From Aureisphaera galaxeae (lineage in GTDB: Bacteria > Bacteroidota > Bacteroidia > Flavobacteriales > Flavobacteriaceae), in NCBI RefSeq assembly GCF_028561275.1, contig NZ_JAQQTF010000004.1:248001-312000 (forward strand): a DNA stretch of 64,000 bases. The letters run 5' to 3'. Below are positions 60,736 through 64,000 of the stretch, one piece after another; positions within the stretch are counted from its first letter, which is position 1, and every line of letters begins with the position of its first letter. The position numbers and the translations under genes were made by a program. The notes under the pieces were generated by a model, which made no database searches, had not been told where the DNA came from, and saw only the letters and a list, made by a program, of their open reading frames with translations.

Positions 60736-61581
60736 ATGAAAAAAATAGTACTTCTTTTAATTGCCGCAGGCATTTATACCGTTGCCTCGGCGCAAATTAG
60801 CACAAGCACATTCAATGATTTCGAGGATGGAACTACCCAAGGATGGGATAATGGTAGTAGTTCGCCCAATCCACCCACCAATATACCCGATGGAGGCCCT
60901 GGAGGGGCTGGAGATGCGTTTCTAGAAGAGATTAGTGGTGGTGGTGCTGGTCCGGGAAGTAGGATGATCGTTTTTAATACCAATGATGAATGGTTGGGGA
61001 ATTACGAAGCTTTGACCATCGTCCTAAATTTCAATGCTAAGACCCCTACCAACGAAGATCTTTTCATAAGGTTGGCTATGGAAGGAGGAAGTGATGAAAC
61101 CACTATTTCGTCTACCACAGCCGTTACCGTTCCTGCGCAAAGCAATTGGAATGAATATACCCTGAGTTTGGATGCAGCCGATTTTACCCTTATTGACGGA
61201 GCTAATACCATAGAAGAGGTATTACAGGATGTTACCGAAATTAGGATTTTGCACAGTGATACTCCAAGCTTTATTGGGCAAAGTATAGACGCTACTCTGC
61301 ATTTGGACAATGTGGGCGTTATTGGGCTTATTGGTTTTGAGGATCAGTTGGCCAAAACATTCCAGCTCTCTCCAAATCCAGCCGATAACGTTATGCGATT
61401 GGATGCCCAAGTAGCGATGGAAAGCTATGCGATTTACAATCTTTTGGGAGCCAAGGTAGCTCAAGGAGTTATTGAAGGGACCCAGAAACAAATCGATGTT
61501 TCCGCCTTGCAAAGTGGTACTTATTTAATTGAGGTGGCTTCTGGAAGTCAAACTACAACTCAGAAGTTTCTGAAGAGATAA
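60736..61581 (+). CDS. Secreted protein with T9SS sorting domain
   Basis: A 281-residue exported protein. The signal peptide ends ASAQIS. The middle is a single beta-sandwich (FNDFEDGTTQGWDNG, then LDNVGVIG), carbohydrate-binding-like in pattern. A Gly/Pro-rich loop (PDGGPGGAGDAF) is inserted. The end is a sorting domain (LSPNPADNVMRL ... GTYLIEVAS ... TTQKFLKR). Function beyond binding is not evident. Confidence 0.85.
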   Translation: MKKIVLLLIAAGIYTVASAQISTSTFNDFEDGTTQGWDNGSSSPNPPTNIPDGGPGGAGDAFLEEISGGGAGPGSRMIVFNTNDEWLGNYEALTIVLNFNAKTPTNEDLFIRLAMEGGSDETTISSTTAVTVPAQSNWNEYTLSLDAADFTLIDGANTIEEVLQDVTEIRILHSDTPSFIGQSIDATLHLDNVGVIGLIGFEDQLAKTFQLSPNPADNVMRLDAQVAMESYAIYNLLGAKVAQGVIEGTQKQIDVSALQSGTYLIEVASGSQTTTQKFLKR

Positions 61582-61602
61582 ATTATACAAATCATTAGAT
61601 AG

Positions 61603-61646
61603 AAAGGTTTCTTTCCAATTTTTGGTAAGGAACCTTTTATTTTTTT
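61603..61646 (+). terminator. Terminator after the T9SS protein
   Basis: AAAGGTT (61603-61609) pairs with AACCTTT (61631-61637) with an inner CC/GG pair, then a T-rich tail. Confidence 0.7.
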
Positions 61647-61802
61647 GAGGTTGCCATATCATGAATTCATGGATAGCACGAAAATCTATGAATTCTGGTA
61701 TTTTTTCAACGGAATAATCCTATATAAAAACGGGAGAACGCTTTCCGAATGTGAATGGTACAGTATATAGTTTTACGACTGTTCATTTTAACCATTTGCA
61801 TT

Positions 61803-62387
61803 ATGAAATATTTTAAGATTACCACAGTTTTAGTCGTATTGCTATTCACTAGCTATAGTTGCCGGGTAACCGTTCCAGAAAATGATACCACACCTCCAAC
61901 CATTACAGTGTCGGTTGTGGAAAACTCCGGAACCGAGGTCATTAGATCAACCAATCCCAATGTCACGGTTGGACCGTTCATCTGTCCCACAGGTACCGCA
62001 GACGCAGGTCAAGTACTTTGTTGCTATCCAACTTCTATCGCAGGCGATTCCGTAGATTTTCGTGTTATCGGTACAGACCGAGGTGGAGTAGGAAGTATAA
62101 GTGTACGGGTTTTGCACAACCAAGTAAGCAATGTTAGAATTATAGGGCATCCGGATATTGTTCCCACTGTTGCCAATGTGCCCGCTACAAACCATAAGGA
62201 TATTTTTGTTTCCTTTGATGTACCAAGAACCTCATACATTCTGGCGTTCGAAGTAAACAATGCAGGAGAAATCCTAACTCTAGATGTTACCACAAACGAT
62301 TTTTCCAATAATGCCACTTCTATACCGGCGGTAAACACAGATGAGCCAAGCGTACAGGTGGTGGATTTGCAGTTAAGTTGTAACTAA
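61803..62387 (+). CDS. Lipoprotein of unknown function
   Basis: A 194-residue protein from the ATG at 61803 with a lipobox (TSYSC) near residue 19; a frame from 61755 adds a redundant hydrophobic stretch. The body is beta-rich, with a C-x(11)-C-C cluster (FICPTGTADAGQVLCCYP) that may form disulphides or bind metal. The N-terminal TPPTITV resembles the start of an Ig-like fold. No family is recognised. The gap before it holds the palindrome CATGAATTCATG (61660-61671). Confidence 0.7.
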   Translation: MKYFKITTVLVVLLFTSYSCRVTVPENDTTPPTITVSVVENSGTEVIRSTNPNVTVGPFICPTGTADAGQVLCCYPTSIAGDSVDFRVIGTDRGGVGSISVRVLHNQVSNVRIIGHPDIVPTVANVPATNHKDIFVSFDVPRTSYILAFEVNNAGEILTLDVTTNDFSNNATSIPAVNTDEPSVQVVDLQLSCN

Positions 62388-62413
62388 CTCAGATTGGTGG
62401 AAAAAATAGTACG

Positions 62414-62442
62414 GCCAGTTCCAATTAGGGGCTGGCTTTTTT
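62414..62442 (+). terminator. Terminator after the lipoprotein gene
   Basis: GCCAGTTCC (62414-62422) pairs with GGGGCTGGC (62428-62436) using two G-U pairs, then T. It abuts the 3' end of rmuC on the other strand. Confidence 0.82.
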
Positions 62443-63760
62443 ATTCGCTTTCTTTGGCCCGTTTCATAATGTTCTCGGGAAGCGACTTTTTGGCCTTGGC
62501 ACCCATTTTTTTCAGCTTTTCCACACTGGTAATGAGATTGCCTCGACCTTCCACTAATTTGTTCATGGCGGCAGAATAATCCCTTTTGGCATCGTCCATT
62601 TTCTTTCCAATCCCCGTAAGATCTTTCAGCAAGCCTTCAAATTTATCATACAATGCACCTGCTTGTCTCGCGATTTCAATGGCATTCCGCTGTTGCTTTT
62701 CGTTATTCCACATAGTGTCGATCGTACGCAGGGTCGCTAGAAGGGTGGAAGGGGTTACAATCACAATGTTCTTTTCGAAGGCCTTGGTGTAGAGATTATT
62801 GTCTTGGTTTATGGCGACCGCGAAGGCAGGTTCAATAGGAATGAACATAAGGACAAAATCTGGGGATTCGATATCGTAAAGGTCCTGATAGTTTTTGTCC
62901 GAAAGCTGCTCCACGTGTTTGTTTATGGAATTGATATGGGCCTTTAAGTGAATCTCCTTTTCTTCATCCTCGGCATTTACATAACGATTGTAATCGGTAA
63001 TAGATACCTTGGAGTCGATCACCATTTTCTTTTTATCGGGTAGGTGAATCACGACATCAGGCATAACACGACTGCCATCTTCCTGGGCAAAACTTTGCTG
63101 CACGAAGTACTCTCGGTCCTTTTCCAATCCCGACTTCTCAAGTACGCGCTCCAGCACCAATTCGCCCCAATTCCCTTGTAATTTGCTATCTCCCTTCAGA
63201 GCACGCGTAAGGTTGGTGGCGTCCTTGGTCATTTGCAGGTTGAGGTCCTTTAACCCCAAAAGTTGCTCTTTAAGAGCCGCATGCATGGTAAGGCTTTCCT
63301 TTTGTGACGTATCTACTTTCTTTTCAAATCGATCGATCTTTTCCTGTAATGGCTTTAAGATGGTATCGATTTGCTCCTTATTTTGCTTGGTAAACTTTTC
63401 CGATTTGTTATCCAGAATCTTATTGGCAAGGTTTTCGAATTCCTTGGTGAATTTTTCCTGGAGTTGCTCCAATTCATCCTTTTGTTCGATCAGTTTTTTC
63501 TCCAAGTGATCGTTTTCGGAATTACGGCGCACCAATTCAGCATTGAGAAAGTCCTTTTCCTCCCGTATCTTTTCCTTATCATTCAGAGCGGTTTGAAAGC
63601 GTTCATTCAATCGTTCCTCTTGATCCTTAAGCTGTGATAAGCGCTCTTCCATTTTCCCTGTTTCGGACTTGATCTTTAAGCGCGCAATGAGATTGCCCAC
63701 ATAGGCCCCGGCCAGTGCAGAAATGGCTCCGATAAGGAAAATGATGAATGGTTCGCTCAT
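62441..63760 (-). CDS. rmuC: DNA recombination protein RmuC
   Basis: A 439-residue membrane-anchored protein: an N-terminal helix (about 5-22), a long coiled coil (about 30-150), then the RmuC nuclease-like domain with LQGNWGELVLERVLEKSGLE in outline, VMPDVVIHLPDKKKMVIDSKVS and MFIPIEPAFAVAI. The D-x(n)-DSK pattern is like a PD-(D/E)xK active site. RmuC limits inversions and unequal sister exchange. It is isolated from neighbours. Confidence 0.94.
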   Translation of the reverse strand: MSEPFIIFLIGAISALAGAYVGNLIARLKIKSETGKMEERLSQLKDQEERLNERFQTALNDKEKIREEKDFLNAELVRRNSENDHLEKKLIEQKDELEQLQEKFTKEFENLANKILDNKSEKFTKQNKEQIDTILKPLQEKIDRFEKKVDTSQKESLTMHAALKEQLLGLKDLNLQMTKDATNLTRALKGDSKLQGNWGELVLERVLEKSGLEKDREYFVQQSFAQEDGSRVMPDVVIHLPDKKKMVIDSKVSITDYNRYVNAEDEEKEIHLKAHINSINKHVEQLSDKNYQDLYDIESPDFVLMFIPIEPAFAVAINQDNNLYTKAFEKNIVIVTPSTLLATLRTIDTMWNNEKQQRNAIEIARQAGALYDKFEGLLKDLTGIGKKMDDAKRDYSAAMNKLVEGRGNLITSVEKLKKMGAKAKKSLPENIMKRAKESE

Positions 63761-63820
63761 GAATTATATTTTGTCTAAAAGTAAGAAATATTACAGAGGT
63801 GGTTCCGGTCTAATTTTGAT

Positions 63821-63828
63821 TATATTTG
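63821..63828 (+). promoter_or_regulatory. -7 box before the right-edge lipoprotein
   Basis: TATATTTG fits TAnnTTTG, 64 bases before the ATG at 63892. No -33 TTG at the usual distance. Confidence 0.4.
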
Positions 63829-63891
63829 AGTATATCCCGTATTCAATCCTGAGCAATTCGGTTTGAAGATTTTATCATTCGAGCGATAAAG

Positions 63892-64000
63892 ATGAAAGCT
63901 TATCATATAATAGCGTTGTGTTTGCTACAACTTTTCATTGTAGCCAGTTGCGATAGTGGTCAGGCGAGTGGGAAGCCCGTACTATTCGAACCCAATAATG
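63892..64000 (+). CDS. Lipoprotein, 5' end only
   Basis: The frame opens at ATG 63892 and is still open at the window edge (36 residues). A hydrophobic segment is followed by a lipobox (IVASC) with lipidated Cys near residue 20, then DSGQASGKPVLFEPNN. It is an exported lipoprotein whose function lies outside the window. Confidence 0.75.
   Translation, partial: MKAYHIIALCLLQLFIVASCDSGQASGKPVLFEPNN

Noticed and set aside
1-64000. CRISPR arrays, tRNA or rRNA genes, insertion sequences, prophage
   Set aside because: I saw no regularly spaced repeats, no cloverleaf with a CCA end, and no transposase or integrase motifs.

Overview
The window looks like a chromosomal segment of a marine-type Flavobacteriaceae (Bacteroidota). 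Four lines of evidence support this. Several secreted proteins end in the short T9SS (Por) sorting domain. Promoters fit the Bacteroidota consensus TTTG/TTG-N19-TAnnTTTG, with several exact matches. The gene families are typical of the group (DUF3857 transglutaminases, DUF4199, a GlmU-like family, a DUF5777 barrel, a membrane-bound LuxR regulator, type B L31). Base composition is about 40% GC and even, with no phage, insertion sequence, CRISPR array, tRNA or rRNA visible.

Layout, left to right. 1-386 is the start of a secreted Ig-like protein that runs off the edge. 646-6639 is a marR-fadN-fadA-fadE beta-oxidation operon read leftward, with a palindromic operator inside its promoter; an acyl-CoA ligase lies at 9516-11294. 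Between them (6754-9314) is a three-gene unit: a low-complexity secreted protein, a membrane-anchored LuxR-type regulator, and a thioredoxin-like/MsrA-like fusion. 11412-17647 holds two paralogous T9SS-exported M14 carboxypeptidases flanking a 2OG-Fe(II) hydroxylase and a SUFU-domain protein on the opposite strand. purL follows, then a membrane protein/histidine kinase/response regulator cluster, a lipoprotein, an exported endonuclease I and an RNA m5C methyltransferase.

26941-29583 holds a beta-propeller lipoprotein and an ECF sigma / anti-sigma-like / periplasmic Spy-like operon. The 488-base gap after the sigma gene (29584-30071) is not empty. It holds two tandem paralogous small-RNA genes, each with its own TTTG-N19 promoter, a covarying hairpin with a CCCCAA loop, and an intrinsic terminator. 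This is the most interesting item in the window.

30072-37585 carries an MsbA-like exporter, a phosphohexomutase, a glycosyltransferase, DUF4199, L31 type B, a GlmU-like protein and a LipL32-family secreted protein. 37634-42989 holds two tiny paralogous tail-anchored proteins and a three-gene ABC ATPase / membrane protein / peptide-binding lipoprotein unit. 43089-50619 is a mixed housekeeping stretch (mtaB, potassium-type channel, GNAT, pirin, hydrolase, lytic transglycosylase, half-size TauE, TlpA-like, TPR and DUF6263-like genes). 50778-58008 has rpmH, carB without the usual allosteric domain, and a tandem pair of DUF3857 proteins, one with and one without a transglutaminase triad. 58157-60351 is an envelope operon (monohaem cytochrome lipoprotein, YceI, OB-fold, beta-barrel). 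The right end has a decayed T9SS gene, an intact T9SS protein, a lipoprotein, rmuC and the start of another lipoprotein.

The genes mostly support fatty-acid use, protein and nucleic-acid scavenging through secreted enzymes, and envelope maintenance. All functional calls rest on reading motifs and domain order; no database search was possible.
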